Numbered from the stretch's first letter, positions 7,943 through 15,445 are shown. The stretch is DNA of 44,860 nucleotides from Candidatus Omnitrophota bacterium (GCA_029560465.1 JAKQKX010000054.1:1-44860); one strand, 5' to 3'. Made by a program: numbers and translations. Notes: a model not told the origin generated them from the sequence alone.

Positions 7943-9282
7943 TCCGCATCCTCCGTGCCCTGGGCGTCGAGCTCTTGCTCCCGAAGCTTGATACTTTCAA
8001 GCGTTAATCTTGCCGCCTCTTCCGCGGAAGATTTAATCGCTTTAATGTCCGCGTTCGGGATTAACCCGACGAGATAATCAAGGTTTATCGCATTTGCCTG
8101 ATATAAAGGCAGCCATATATCGACGAGCTCCTTGAGCTTTTCAGCCGTGATCTGCGGGATGTTACAAGTGACTGTTCCCGGCGTGAACGTCGTGCCAAAC
8201 TCCTTATTTGACAATTCCAGGGCTTTTGTGAAGAGCTCTTCATAAACTCCGACCCATGTCCGGCGCTCTTTATTCGTCGCGGCGATTATCAATTCAAAAA
8301 GGTCCGTCGACGTGCTTCTATTTGACATCAGGTCCGGGAGGCCAAGAAAATGGACCGGGATGCCTGTAACCCCACTAATAATTTTTGCGTTCGTAACAAA
8401 TTCTTTTATAAGATTCTCGGCGTGCGTGCCGTCGATGCTAACAAACTTTAAGGCAGCTTTTGCCAATACAATATATTTCCCAATCTTCCAGTTTGTTTTT
8501 GATATCCGTTTATCGAGGAAATCCGCGGCGGCTTCATCTTCACATTCAAAAACCGGCGTTGGGCTTGCGAATAAATTGTTGATGCCTCTCAAATCCTTTA
8601 ATGCTTTATCCGCGTCCTCGAGGTTTCTTAAAATCGTCGCGACACGCGGCATGATTTCGTTGACTTTACCTACTCGCCCGGAAAATTTCTTATACACGAA
8701 CCTGGGCTTTTCTATGGTCTTCTCCCCGACGGAATCTTTATACTTTACCGCCACATAATCCTTATAATCTTCGGGGTTGACTTCGACATTATATTTATAA
8801 GTGTTGTATGACAAGAACCGAAGGTCAACCTGCTTTTTCTCTTTGTTCGGGTGGAGTTTAAATAAAATCCTTCCTTCGATTTCGGCTTCCTTAGCGAACT
8901 CCTGCGCCCCTTCCTCGTCGAGGTCGTTATAAGTGATAAATCGTTCGATAAATTCAACCTCTTTTTTAAATTGTCCTTTCTCCCCGACGAACGACCGCCC
9001 GGTGGCGGGGTCAATTTCGCTGACCTGGATCCCGTCGCCCATGGTAAAAACCGCGCGGAGGTCGATCACCTCTTTTGCCTGGGCGCATCCCCACTCTGCC
9101 GCGCCTTCATATTTTCTGCTTAATTCGGCAATCGCCTTGTCTTGACTTTGATATGGGTTTCCTGTCGCGCGAGTTGACTCCTCATCCATCCCGGCGAGCA
9201 TGATGTTCATTTTATAAAATGACTGTTGCAGCTCGACCAGTTTGTTAAGGACCTTCTTATGTTCTTTCTTGCTAACAAACAT
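7939..9282 (-). CDS. Portal protein
   Basis: 447 aa, immediately after the large terminase and ending in an ATGA overlap with the protease/scaffold gene. It has the typical portal layout: wing beta strands with GRILFKLHPNKEKKQVDLRF, the stretch NAKIISGVTGIPVHFLGLPD leading into STSTDLFELIIAATNKERRT (clip and stem helices), and a C-terminal crown helix (EEAARLTLESIKLREQELDA). It would form the dodecameric DNA channel at one capsid vertex and bind the terminase. No strong Shine-Dalgarno is visible; coupling to the upstream stop 3 bases away is likely. Confidence 0.85.
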   Translation of the reverse strand: MFVSKKEHKKVLNKLVELQQSFYKMNIMLAGMDEESTRATGNPYQSQDKAIAELSRKYEGAAEWGCAQAKEVIDLRAVFTMGDGIQVSEIDPATGRSFVGEKGQFKKEVEFIERFITYNDLDEEGAQEFAKEAEIEGRILFKLHPNKEKKQVDLRFLSYNTYKYNVEVNPEDYKDYVAVKYKDSVGEKTIEKPRFVYKKFSGRVGKVNEIMPRVATILRNLEDADKALKDLRGINNLFASPTPVFECEDEAAADFLDKRISKTNWKIGKYIVLAKAALKFVSIDGTHAENLIKEFVTNAKIISGVTGIPVHFLGLPDLMSNRSTSTDLFELIIAATNKERRTWVGVYEELFTKALELSNKEFGTTFTPGTVTCNIPQITAEKLKELVDIWLPLYQANAINLDYLVGLIPNADIKAIKSSAEEAARLTLESIKLREQELDAQGTEDAE

Positions 9283-9285
9283 GAT

Positions 9286-10746
9286 TTATTTCTGCCCTTT
9301 CTGGTAGACATCATAATTATTTGTCGACGAGAAAAACGCCGCCCCGCCCGTGGCTGCTTTAATCGCGAAAGTAAGAGCGTCAACATCATCGTCAATATCA
9401 GAACCGCTCCCATCAAAAGATATAAGATGGTCGACGAGCTTCGCGACCCTGGGGTTCCCGAGCTTAAACCTTACCGTGCCATTTTCAATCAGCGGCGAGA
9501 TTTCATTAACACGCACAACCTTATCCGTCGTAGTTGTTTCTGCTCTCACCGGGGGATGACTTCCAGTTTTGGGGTCGCGCCCGACTTCATCAATACGCTG
9601 CTTAATAGATTCCCCGGCGTTGTTCGCCTCTAATTTTATCAATCTATATTTCTTCGCGGCGTGTTGGGCATTGACGTATTTTGAAAAGCCATACACGCTG
9701 ATTTTTTCAAGGAAACAATCATCAACATATAGATACCCTTCCCAATCCTTGCAGACATCAACCATGCTCGTGTTATCAGCCGTTGTTTTCGCCGAGGTCG
9801 CCGTGTCAACCCCGCCAAACCGCTCATATTCTATCGGGAGTTTTTTATAATATTTAATCCACTCACGTTTAATGATTTGTGATTCTGGGTCATCCGGGGT
9901 CCCGCGGAATAGCGCGTTGAAAAATTTTGTCCCGATAGTCTTCTTGATTTTTGATATCGCCTCGACGTCATATCTTTGCGGCCATAATGCCTGTCCTTTT
10001 TCCCTGCCGAGCGGGTCATTATCCCCGGCGATCGCTTCCAAGTTAATAACTTCCCATTCGTCCGGCTCTTCTTTTAAAATTCTCCCCGCGAGGTCGTCTT
10101 GATGCCACCGCGCCATCATTAAAATAATCGCACCGCCAGGCTCAATTCTCGTCGAGGCAACAGATTGATACCAGGAATAAACTTTCTCACGATAAGTTTT
10201 TGAAAATGCCTCAATATGGTTTTTGACGGGGTCGTCAATTATAAGGACATTCGCGCCGAACCCTGTCGCCCCACCGCAAACACCGACGGCCATTAACCCG
10301 CCACGAAAACCGAAACCCATTTCCCACGATTTAACCCCGCGGGACCTGGGGTTTGTTGACACGCCGAACACCGCACGATATAATTCATCCTCGACGAGCC
10401 CGCGGGCTTGCCCCGAGAACTCCTCGGCCAAAGAAGAAGCATAAGACGCGAGGATTACATTATTGTTTGGGTTGCGGCCAAGATACCACGCCGGGAAATT
10501 TACAGAAACAAGCTTTGACTTCCCGTGTCTCGGCGGGCAGAAGACCATTAACTTTTTTATCTCGCCGCGCTCAACACGCTCAAGTGCGTTTGCAATATGG
10601 ATTAAATGGTCAGATTTTTTGTAATATGAGTTTTGCAACAGACAGAATGGGATAAGCTTCCGTCGGGAGAGCTCAAAACTTGCATGAAGCGCTAACAGCT
10701 TATCGCTTCGAGAGTACTCTTTCAAGTAATTGGTCAACTTCGTCAT
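9286..10746 (-). CDS. terL: Terminase large subunit
   Basis: 486 aa. Walker A is CPPRHGKSK (about 70-78), Walker B VLIIDDP (about 168-173), and a coupling motif lies near ILMMARWHQDD. The RNase H-like nuclease has Asp in GGVDTATSA (about 314), Glu in KLEANNAG and a third acid cluster in SDIDDDVDALTFAI. It packages DNA through the portal and cleaves concatemers. The gene overlaps the small subunit by 47 bases. AGGAG abuts the ATG at 10746 with no spacer, so the TTG at 10737 (9 bases after AGGAG) is an alternative start. Confidence 0.93.
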   Translation of the reverse strand: MTKLTNYLKEYSRSDKLLALHASFELSRRKLIPFCLLQNSYYKKSDHLIHIANALERVERGEIKKLMVFCPPRHGKSKLVSVNFPAWYLGRNPNNNVILASYASSLAEEFSGQARGLVEDELYRAVFGVSTNPRSRGVKSWEMGFGFRGGLMAVGVCGGATGFGANVLIIDDPVKNHIEAFSKTYREKVYSWYQSVASTRIEPGGAIILMMARWHQDDLAGRILKEEPDEWEVINLEAIAGDNDPLGREKGQALWPQRYDVEAISKIKKTIGTKFFNALFRGTPDDPESQIIKREWIKYYKKLPIEYERFGGVDTATSAKTTADNTSMVDVCKDWEGYLYVDDCFLEKISVYGFSKYVNAQHAAKKYRLIKLEANNAGESIKQRIDEVGRDPKTGSHPPVRAETTTTDKVVRVNEISPLIENGTVRFKLGNPRVAKLVDHLISFDGSGSDIDDDVDALTFAIKAATGGAAFFSSTNNYDVYQKGQK

Positions 10747-11167
10747 CTCCTAATCGTTCGATAAATCTCGCCTCTTCAATCCGTTGCATAACTTGCATCT
10801 CTTGCGTTTGTTGCATCTGGATATTATTGCTGTTAATTATCGACGGGACATGCCGCCACCTGTCCGGAGCTTTGTTGCAGAGATAAAAAATATAACATGC
10901 GGCAGAGGCAGATTGACTAAGGAGTTTTGACTCAAAAGCCCGCTCAACTCTTTCGACTCTTAAATCTGCCGCCGTCCCCATTGTCCGCTTAACGAGGAGA
11001 TCAAGACGCTTATTCCAATATTTCGAAAAATCTCTTTCGCGGGTACGCCAAAGACGTAATGTTTCATGTGATTTAAAACCCGCGGACTTCATCGCGTCGA
11101 TTAGAAACGCCCCCTCCCGGAGGTGTTTGATAATCAACCGCACTTTGTATCTTTTGACGTATGCCAT
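10700..11167 (-). CDS. terS: Terminase small subunit
   Basis: 155 aa directly upstream of terL and overlapping it. The N-terminal half is a DNA-binding helix-turn-helix (EGAFLIDAMKSAGFKSHETL then RLWRTRERDFSKYW), followed by a helical oligomerisation region and a Gln-rich stretch (NNIQMQQTQEMQVMQ) before an acidic tail likely to contact TerL. It recognises the packaging start and regulates the large subunit. The ribosome site GGAG lies directly after the T-tract of an upstream terminator-like hairpin, so entry into the late operon may be controlled there. Confidence 0.8.
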   Translation of the reverse strand: MAYVKRYKVRLIIKHLREGAFLIDAMKSAGFKSHETLRLWRTRERDFSKYWNKRLDLLVKRTMGTAADLRVERVERAFESKLLSQSASAACYIFYLCNKAPDRWRHVPSIINSNNIQMQQTQEMQVMQRIEEARFIERLGDDEVDQLLERVLSKR

Positions 11168-11183
11168 TTTTCTCCAAAAAGAA

Positions 11184-11209
11184 AGCCGAGTCCCGCGAGG
11201 AACTCGGCT
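11184..11209 (-). terminator. Intrinsic terminator or attenuator ahead of the terminase operon
   Basis: AGCCGAGT (11184-11191) and ACTCGGCT (11202-11209) form a perfect 8-bp stem with a 10-nt loop. Read on the minus strand it is followed by TTCTTTTT and then by the GGAG ribosome site of the small terminase. It lies between a candidate late promoter (11242-11270) and the first late gene. Confidence 0.7.
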
Positions 11210-11241
11210 ATATGAATTAAACTGATTGCGTGGACGCTTTT

Positions 11242-11270
11242 ATTATTTCTTCATTTTGCCCGCCTTTCAA
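11242..11270 (-). promoter_or_regulatory. Candidate late promoter (TTGAAA-17-AATAAT)
   Basis: On the minus strand TTGAAA (11265-11270) is separated by 17 bases from AATAAT (11242-11247). Transcription would start near 11235, about 25 bases before the terminator hairpin. It is upstream of terS and directly downstream of an HTH regulator gene. Confidence 0.5.
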
Positions 11271-11293
11271 GAAAAAAAATTATTTATGCTTTT

Positions 11294-11548
11294 TTATTGC
11301 CCTTCCCACGGCTTTGTTTTCCCACGGTCGAGGAGAAAAATGTCGCCGAGGTCAAGCCCCGTTACCGCGCAGATCCGCTCTTTATAAATGTCCGACGGAC
11401 ACTCCGGCGATTTCTCGCTGAGCCACCGGGACACCAATGCTTCGTTGCAATGCACGGCCCGGGCAAAATCCCGATGCCCCCATTGTTTCATTTTCAGCCA
11501 TGTTTTTATTTTCCCTCCGTCGAGGGAGATCGCGTTTGATTTTTTCAT
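11294..11548 (-). CDS. Small XRE-type HTH regulator (84 aa)
   Basis: The core GHRDFARAVHCNEALVSRWL reads as helix-turn-helix helices 2 and 3 of the XRE/Cro family, followed by the usual Cro-like helix (DIYKERICAVTGLDLGDIFL). It starts at ATG 11548 after GGAGATATATCAGCA. As the last gene before the late promoter and terminator it is a good candidate for a late-gene regulator. No oligomerisation or cleavage domain is present, so it is Cro-like rather than CI-like in size. Confidence 0.7.
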   Translation of the reverse strand: MKKSNAISLDGGKIKTWLKMKQWGHRDFARAVHCNEALVSRWLSEKSPECPSDIYKERICAVTGLDLGDIFLLDRGKTKPWEGQ

Positions 11549-11563
11549 TGCTGATATATCTCC

Positions 11564-11857
11564 TTAATTAGGGCACATTTTCGCAAAATCCCACGAGGAC
11601 GCGGTCCCTTGTCGCGCCTTCCCGTCGGTGATTAATTTCCTCGCGAAATCCAGGCACTCTTTAACTGTGTGAAATTGGGCGAAATCATCCGACGTGTCAT
11701 ACAGGATTATCGCAAAAATTTTTTGGGTGCCACAATAAAACACAATCGCTATTTCTGCCCCCTCAAACCCGAGAATCGGATAAGGGTTATACGATAGATA
11801 CCCGTCTGCTAATTGAGCCACACGGTTGCCAGTGCATCTAGTTTCCCATGTCAGCAT
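11564..11857 (-). CDS. Hypothetical protein (97 aa)
   Basis: Start ATG 11857, four bases after AGGAGG. A compact mixed alpha/beta protein: YNPYPILGFEGAEIAIVFYC, KIFAIILYDTSD, then a helix (TVKECLDFARKLITDGKA). Such a beta-hairpin plus helix pattern is frequent in small phage proteins of unknown role. No catalytic motif is seen. It shares the 16-base word CCCGTCGGTGATTAAT (11621-11636) with the intergenic region at 13199-13214. Confidence 0.6.
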   Translation of the reverse strand: MLTWETRCTGNRVAQLADGYLSYNPYPILGFEGAEIAIVFYCGTQKIFAIILYDTSDDFAQFHTVKECLDFARKLITDGKARQGTASSWDFAKMCPN

Positions 11858-11886
11858 ATTTCCTCCTTCCGCGACTAAGCACGGTT

Positions 11887-12372
11887 TTAATAATTTAAAC
11901 CAACTATTTTAAGAAATTCTTGTTTCTGCGCCAAGGCGGCCCTGGCGTCCAAGGCGTCCCTGGCGGCGGCGGAGGCGGCGTCCAAGGCGTCCCTGGCGGC
12001 GGCGGAGGCGGCGTCCAAGGCGGCCCTGGCGGCGGCCCAGGAGGCCGAGGAGGCGGCCAAGGCGGCGTCCAAGGCGGCGGATCGAATGCTTTCATTTCTC
12101 GTCGTTAAATATTCCTCGACGATAGGGGGCATATCCCACAGGTGCTTGACGCTTAGTGCGCACCAGCAGGCAAACTCACGCCATTCTTTTTCATATTGAG
12201 GTTCTGCTCTGCAACACCATATAGCATCAAGCAGCCCATTAGACTCTACGATCACCGCATAAGGCAATGGCTCATCATCGGCTTTCGTCTTGCCGAGATG
12301 ATTAAGGAGTTTTTCCCATCCATCTTTACAGGGCGAATGAGATTTTATCCTATTAAGCGTTGTTGTTATCAT
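11887..12372 (-). CDS. Paralogous protein A with Ala-rich repeat tail
   Basis: About 161 aa, starting at ATG 12372 by alignment with its paralogue at 23026 (MITTTLN versus MLKTTLN); a TTG start at 12432 is possible. The core KADDEPLPYAVIVES...WCCRA...WREFACWCALSVKHLWDM is shared with the paralogue, and 94 bp are identical. The C-terminal third is an alanine-rich helix of 11-residue units (ALDAASAAARD) encoded by 33-bp tandem repeats, absent from the paralogue. Similar Ala-rich repeat tails occur in proteins with putative immunity-like domains; this is only a resemblance. Function unknown. Confidence 0.65.
   Translation of the reverse strand: MITTTLNRIKSHSPCKDGWEKLLNHLGKTKADDEPLPYAVIVESNGLLDAIWCCRAEPQYEKEWREFACWCALSVKHLWDMPPIVEEYLTTRNESIRSAALDAALAASSASWAAARAALDAASAAARDALDAASAAARDALDARAALAQKQEFLKIVGLNY
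11935..12078 (-). repeat. 33-bp tandem repeat, GC-rich, coding for Ala-rich helix
   Basis: The unit is about 33 bp (GCGTCCAAGGCGTCCCTGG followed by CGGCGGCGGAGGCG), present as two nearly perfect copies plus degenerate ones. It encodes ALDAASAAARD. It is far more GC-rich than its neighbours, which makes copy-number change by slippage likely. Confidence 0.75.
12091..12184. repeat. Left arm of a 94-bp perfect inverted repeat
   Basis: Its reverse complement is identical base for base to 23229-23322. It encodes the WREFACWCALSVKHLWDM to YLTTRNE core in both paralogues. Identity ends sharply on both sides. Confidence 0.9.
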
Positions 12373-12463
12373 TTTTTCCCAACTTTCTTTTATAACCCCC
12401 CGGCCCCGCGGGTGCGGGCAAGGAGCGACCAACTCGCCGGGGAGGATAGGTCAGTTGTCAATC

Positions 12464-13075
12464 TTACTGTTTTGAGCCGTGACGGATCCTCACCCACCGA
12501 CCGCCTATAGACGTGTACAATTTCCCCTCCCGGGCCAAAGCCAAGTATTGCGCCCCAGCCTCAACGTCAGCGGCGATCTTAGCCGCTTGCGCCTCTTTCT
12601 CGCGGCGGGCAAACTCTGCTCGCCACACCTCACCTTGCTCGGCGTTATCCTTAGCAATAATCGGCTTGAAATAGTTACTGTCTATTACCTTGTCGGCCAA
12701 TAAGTTATCCAGGTCTGCCTCTGACACAATCAGCTTGTCCGCCTCGATTGGGACTTGGACCTGATGCGCCTTGTCTGTCTCTCCCAAGATAGTATCTTGA
12801 TCTGATATAGTGCGGTGCGGACAATACTCCCACGATATTATGCGACGGGCGTCGTCGCAGTAATCCGGATCGTGATATCCACCGCTCCGCGCCGGGGATA
12901 TGTAGATATATCCGGACCCGTCCTTGCGCAGGTGGACGTACAGTATAATCTTATCTATAAGCTTATGGCTGTTAATCTCGATCATAGTAGCTTGATGCTC
13001 TGGTTGAGGGTTGCCTGCGATGAGGTACGTTTTGCGGGCCTGCTCTGATAGGTTGTAATAGATTGTTAGTTTCAT
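12464..13075 (-). CDS. Hypothetical protein driven by a consensus promoter (203 aa)
   Basis: Start ATG 13075 after GGAGCGACC. The N-terminal two-thirds is strand-rich (MKLTIYYNLSEQARKTYL; DKIILYVHLRKDGSGYIYIS) with Cys/His residues (HDPDYCDDA, EYCPH) that might bind metal. The C-terminal part is a charged helix (RAEFARREKEAQAAKIAADV) followed by a short basic end. No known domain recognised. It is preceded by a perfect TTGACA/TATAAT promoter and a leader hairpin (13091-13104) next to its ribosome site, so it may be one of the most strongly transcribed early genes. Confidence 0.65.
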   Translation of the reverse strand: MKLTIYYNLSEQARKTYLIAGNPQPEHQATMIEINSHKLIDKIILYVHLRKDGSGYIYISPARSGGYHDPDYCDDARRIISWEYCPHRTISDQDTILGETDKAHQVQVPIEADKLIVSEADLDNLLADKVIDSNYFKPIIAKDNAEQGEVWRAEFARREKEAQAAKIAADVEAGAQYLALAREGKLYTSIGGRWVRIRHGSKQ

Positions 13076-13133
13076 GGTCGCTCCTTTTTTGCCCCGTTGG
13101 GGGCGGTTAACCTTGATCTGCTCACCTACCTCT

Positions 13134-13161
13134 ATTATACGCACATTTTGCAGAGTGTCAA
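13134..13161 (-). promoter_or_regulatory. Perfect sigma70 promoter
   Basis: Minus strand: TTGACA (13156-13161), a 16-base spacer, TATAAT (13134-13139). It drives the 203-aa gene and those after it. The leader contains the hairpin GCCCC-N4-GGGGC (13091-13104) beside the ribosome site. The stretch 13166-13264 upstream shows no gene; it is AT-rich and holds a 16-base word repeated at 11621. Confidence 0.8.
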
Positions 13162-13264
13162 GCATTTTTTTATTAATCGTTGATCACAAGTAAGTCGGCC
13201 CGTCGGTGATTAATAATAATTATTTTTTCACGTCGGGGTTTTTGCATTTATAGAATGTCAATTA

Positions 13265-13468
13265 TCAACTACGTTTTGCCGATACCGGCCCGTGGATATC
13301 TTTAAAATGCTCGTCGTCAATTATTGTCTGGGCGAATTTTACAAACTTTTGCCCGTCCTCAGTGAGCCCGACGTCAATAACCTCAAGCCAACACCCGCCG
13401 ATATTCCACATCCGTTTTTTTTCAAAAACAACCGGGCCCTCGCCGCTGTAAATAACTATTTTCTCCAT
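13265..13468 (-). CDS. Hypothetical protein (67 aa)
   Basis: Start placed at ATG 13468 with GAGG about 7 bases upstream; the longer in-frame start would overlap the previous gene. It starts MEKIVIYSGEGPVVFEKKR and is a small beta-rich protein (WNIGGCWLEVIDVGL, QKFVKFAQTIIDDEHF). No motif recognised. Last gene of the operon segment upstream of the consensus promoter. Confidence 0.55.
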   Translation of the reverse strand: MEKIVIYSGEGPVVFEKKRMWNIGGCWLEVIDVGLTEDGQKFVKFAQTIIDDEHFKDIHGPVSAKRS

Positions 13469-13484
13469 CGCAATCCTCACTTTT

Positions 13485-13772
13485 TTAAAATAATTCTTCT
13501 TGGTTTTTTTCCCCATCGAGGACAAGCCTCGATATCCGCACTTTCTTTTTCGTCCTCTCGTCGATAACGTACCCGCATTGTTTTAATATTTTTAATGCAA
13601 TAAGCTCCGATATCCTGGGCCGCACGTCGTCCATGTCTTCCCACCCGCCGAGCTCTTTAACCTCCCGGTCCGTCAGCGGGCGAGAGTACAACTGAAAAAT
13701 CAATAGGATTTCTTTATGGCGCTTGGTTATTTTTAAATTCTTAAACGCCGCGACGGAATTTTCATGTATCAT
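13485..13772 (-). CDS. Winged-helix DNA-binding protein (95 aa)
   Basis: ITKRHKEILLIFQLYSRPLT, then DREVKELGGWEDMDDVRPRI and SELIALKILKQCGYV form a winged helix: helix 1, helix 2, recognition helix (DDVRPRISELIALKIL), and a wing (DERTKKKVRISRL). This is the small phage wHTH type that follows a domain cutting pattern like MarR or Rep regulators. Start ATG 13772 with GAGG 8 bases upstream. A transcription factor or replication accessory role is likely, target unknown. Confidence 0.65.
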   Translation of the reverse strand: MIHENSVAAFKNLKITKRHKEILLIFQLYSRPLTDREVKELGGWEDMDDVRPRISELIALKILKQCGYVIDERTKKKVRISRLVLDGEKNQEELF

Positions 13773-13775
13773 CCT

Positions 13776-14012
13776 TTATCCCTCGAGAAAAGCATTGATA
13801 GCTGAACCGCAAAAAAGAATCCCGACGGAGAAGACGACAAAACATGAGAAATAATGAAGAATCTTTAATGCCGTGGCCTCCCCGTAAAATATTGCTCCGG
13901 TCAGAATAAAAAGTCTATGCGACCAGAATATGAGCCATCCACCGGCGAGGAAGAAAAGGATTATCAACGCCGTCATTAAAACTAAATATATCCGGCTATG
14001 TTCTAAGTCCAT
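13776..14012 (-). CDS. Small membrane protein, two TM helices (78 aa)
   Basis: Two hydrophobic helices (about residues 9-29, YLVLMTALIILFFLAGGWLI, and 55-72, FSCFVVFSVGILFCGSAI) linked by a region with KILHY. Start after GGAG. It is next to another small membrane protein (14015-14179) in the early operon. Early phage membrane proteins often act in superinfection exclusion; that role is only inferred. Confidence 0.6.
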   Translation of the reverse strand: MDLEHSRIYLVLMTALIILFFLAGGWLIFWSHRLFILTGAIFYGEATALKILHYFSCFVVFSVGILFCGSAINAFLEG

Positions 14013-14014
14013 TT

Positions 14015-14179
14015 TTAATTTTCTCCTTTCAGCGTCGCTAGTACCCCGATAAAAAGCAAAGTGACAAAGACGGCCCCGTCCCCGTTTCCAAGCCTTGAAA
14101 TCGGGTTCCCGACGAAGTGGTATAAGATAAGACTTAAAGTTGTTGCAATTAAAGTGTTTTTAAATATTGCTGTTATCAT
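14015..14179 (-). CDS. Small membrane protein (54 aa)
   Basis: ATG 14179 after GGGGGAACC; stop TAA 14015-14017; 54 codons. The peptide begins MITAIFKNTLIATTLSLILY and ends FVTLLFIGVLATLKGEN, giving two short hydrophobic helices around a Gly/Pro turn (VGNPISRLGNGDG). Its tail contains the GGAG ribosome site of the next gene. Likely translated given the coupling; function unknown. Confidence 0.6.
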   Translation of the reverse strand: MITAIFKNTLIATTLSLILYHFVGNPISRLGNGDGAVFVTLLFIGVLATLKGEN

Positions 14180-14199
14180 GGTTCCCCCTTTATTTTATA

Positions 14200-14361
14200 T
14201 TATTCGCCATTACTGCAACCCGTTTTTAGCTTAAGCTCGTCTGTGATTTTTTTGATATGTTCACGATACCGACGGGCATCTAGTTTAATCCGTAAGCGGT
14301 AGGTCATAGCTTTTGAAAAACAGATAACGCTTGCTGATTCTGGTTGTCTATTCTTTCTCAT
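14200..14361 (-). CDS. Small basic protein (53 aa)
   Basis: ATG 14361 (AGGAAA just upstream) overlaps the end of the RusA-like gene by 14 bases. The stop TAA is at 14200-14202. It starts MRKNRQPESASVICFSKAM and is rich in Arg and Lys (YRLRIKLDARRYREHIKK). It could bind nucleic acid. No family recognised. Confidence 0.5.
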   Translation of the reverse strand: MRKNRQPESASVICFSKAMTYRLRIKLDARRYREHIKKITDELKLKTGCSNGE

Positions 14362-14761
14362 TTTCCTGGTCCTTGTAAAAGATTGAAATTTCTGCGCGTG
14401 GGTTTTTCTTGTCGATTCCTGACGGGAAGAGGAGGACGTCGCCGGTAACAGCCCATCTGTCGTCCTTGATTATTTTTGCATCGACGAGCGTGTCGAAAAT
14501 AGAGTCAGATGCGTTTGTAAGGGCACGGCGCTGATTTGATTCGAAGAAGAAGAATATCATAACACATACAGCTTTTCTAATTGTTGGTGGCCGACCAGGA
14601 GTCAACCCGATTAAGTCAAGCGTTTTTTTATTCCATGCTGAGTATGCTTTTCCTGGGATATTACTCGGGATTGGTCCAGGGAGTGTGAGTCGAAATTCCT
14701 CGATGGAAGCAAAGCCGTATATATCAGAAAACAGATTAATATTATTATTATAATCGAACAT
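14348..14761 (-). CDS. RusA-like Holliday junction resolvase, atypical acidic site
   Basis: 137 aa. The order FRLTLPGPIPSNIPGKAYSA, VCVMIFFFFESNQRRALTNA, DSIFDTLVDAKIIKDDRWAV and AEISIFYKDQ follows the RusA fold: first strand PGPIPS-N, central strand, then the N-x6-D and the IIKDDR segment. RusA dimers cut four-way junctions using Asp residues. Here the usual first acid (D-L-D/T-N) reads A-L-T-N, so one or both catalytic Asp positions appear substituted, while DD in KDDR is kept. It may be inactive or may use another acid. The AGGA ribosome site is before ATG 14761; it directly follows the replication initiator gene. Confidence 0.65.
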   Translation of the reverse strand: MFDYNNNINLFSDIYGFASIEEFRLTLPGPIPSNIPGKAYSAWNKKTLDLIGLTPGRPPTIRKAVCVMIFFFFESNQRRALTNASDSIFDTLVDAKIIKDDRWAVTGDVLLFPSGIDKKNPRAEISIFYKDQENEKE

Positions 14762-15445
14762 TCAAAAGTCCTTTCCGAGCGCTTTATCGACGATTGCTTC
14801 TGCGATTCCACGCATGATTAGATGGTTTTTAATCTCGGGATTTTTGAGACCGATATTGCGGAGGATTTCGATCTCAATTTTGACACTTTGGGGAGAGTAA
14901 CAATCGTGAGGGAAGGCAGGTTGACTTATGGGTTGATCTTGGGTGCATATAATATTAGACGCACGCGCGCGCGCGAATTGTTTTTTGTTTTTTGTTTTCT
15001 TGGGGGGCTGTACTGACTCTACCTTCTCTGTGTGGACTGACTCTACCTCCTCTGTGTGGGCTGACTCTACCCCAGAGTCACTACTGACCCTACCCATTGG
15101 TAGAGTCTGCGCTGACTCTCCATCCGGCTTTATGGCCCATTCATCATAATTTTTTTGGATGGAATACCGGGATGGTTTCTGCGGATCCCCTAACTCGCGC
15201 TTAATCATGTTGTTGGCAAGCAAGAACCTTGTTGCGCGATTAACATTCCCCCGGTTCATATTGGTAGCCGAAGAAATAAAGCTAATAGACATATCAACGC
15301 TCTTTCGTCCATTATATCCGTAGATGTTTCTCATAATAGTATCAAGCACACGTCTTGCCGACGGAGGGATATTTCTTTTCATTAATGCTTCAAGCAATTC
15401 ATTTGATATCGCCGTGTAGCCGTTTTCTTTTTGTGGATTTGCCAT
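14762..15445 (-). CDS. Lambda O-like replication initiator
   Basis: 227 aa from ATG 15445 (no clear ribosome site; a TTG at 15481 is an alternative). The N-terminal domain (about 1-110: YTAISNELLEALMKRNIPPS, FISSATNMNRGNVNRATRFL, SRYSIQKNYDEWAI) is a phage replication protein O winged helix that binds the origin. The middle is a low-complexity linker encoded by direct repeats (ESAHTEEVESVHTEKVESVQ) that may themselves be the origin iterons, as in lambda. The C-terminal about 40 residues (GLKNPEIKNHLIMRGIAEAI) probably recruit a helicase loader. No helicase gene was seen, so the host helicase is likely used. Confidence 0.8.
   Translation of the reverse strand: MANPQKENGYTAISNELLEALMKRNIPPSARRVLDTIMRNIYGYNGRKSVDMSISFISSATNMNRGNVNRATRFLLANNMIKRELGDPQKPSRYSIQKNYDEWAIKPDGESAQTLPMGRVSSDSGVESAHTEEVESVHTEKVESVQPPKKTKNKKQFARARASNIICTQDQPISQPAFPHDCYSPQSVKIEIEILRNIGLKNPEIKNHLIMRGIAEAIVDKALGKDF
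14950..15121. other. Candidate replication origin within the initiator gene
   Basis: Direct repeats with core CTGACTCTACC start at 15013, 15037, 15061, 15084 and 15112 (the last two imperfect), the first three with exact 24-bp spacing. An inverted copy GGTAGAGTC lies at 15099-15107. Beside them is a T-rich strand (14980-15000) and an alternating (GC)n run (14961-14976) that could unwind or form Z-DNA. This matches the lambda plan of iterons plus AT-rich element inside O. Confidence 0.6.

Noticed and set aside
11920-12108. Plus-strand Gly-rich frame opposite the Ala repeats
   Set aside because: It is the antisense of GC-rich repeats; no ribosome site, and the minus frame has a clear paralogue.
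13199-13214. 16-base word shared with 11621-11636 as a regulatory site
   Set aside because: One copy is inside a coding gene and CGTCG words are so common here that chance cannot be excluded.
15013-15121. Possible CRISPR-like or operator array in the initiator gene
   Set aside because: Unit spacing of 23-28 bp and location in an O-like initiator fit iterons better. No cas genes are present.
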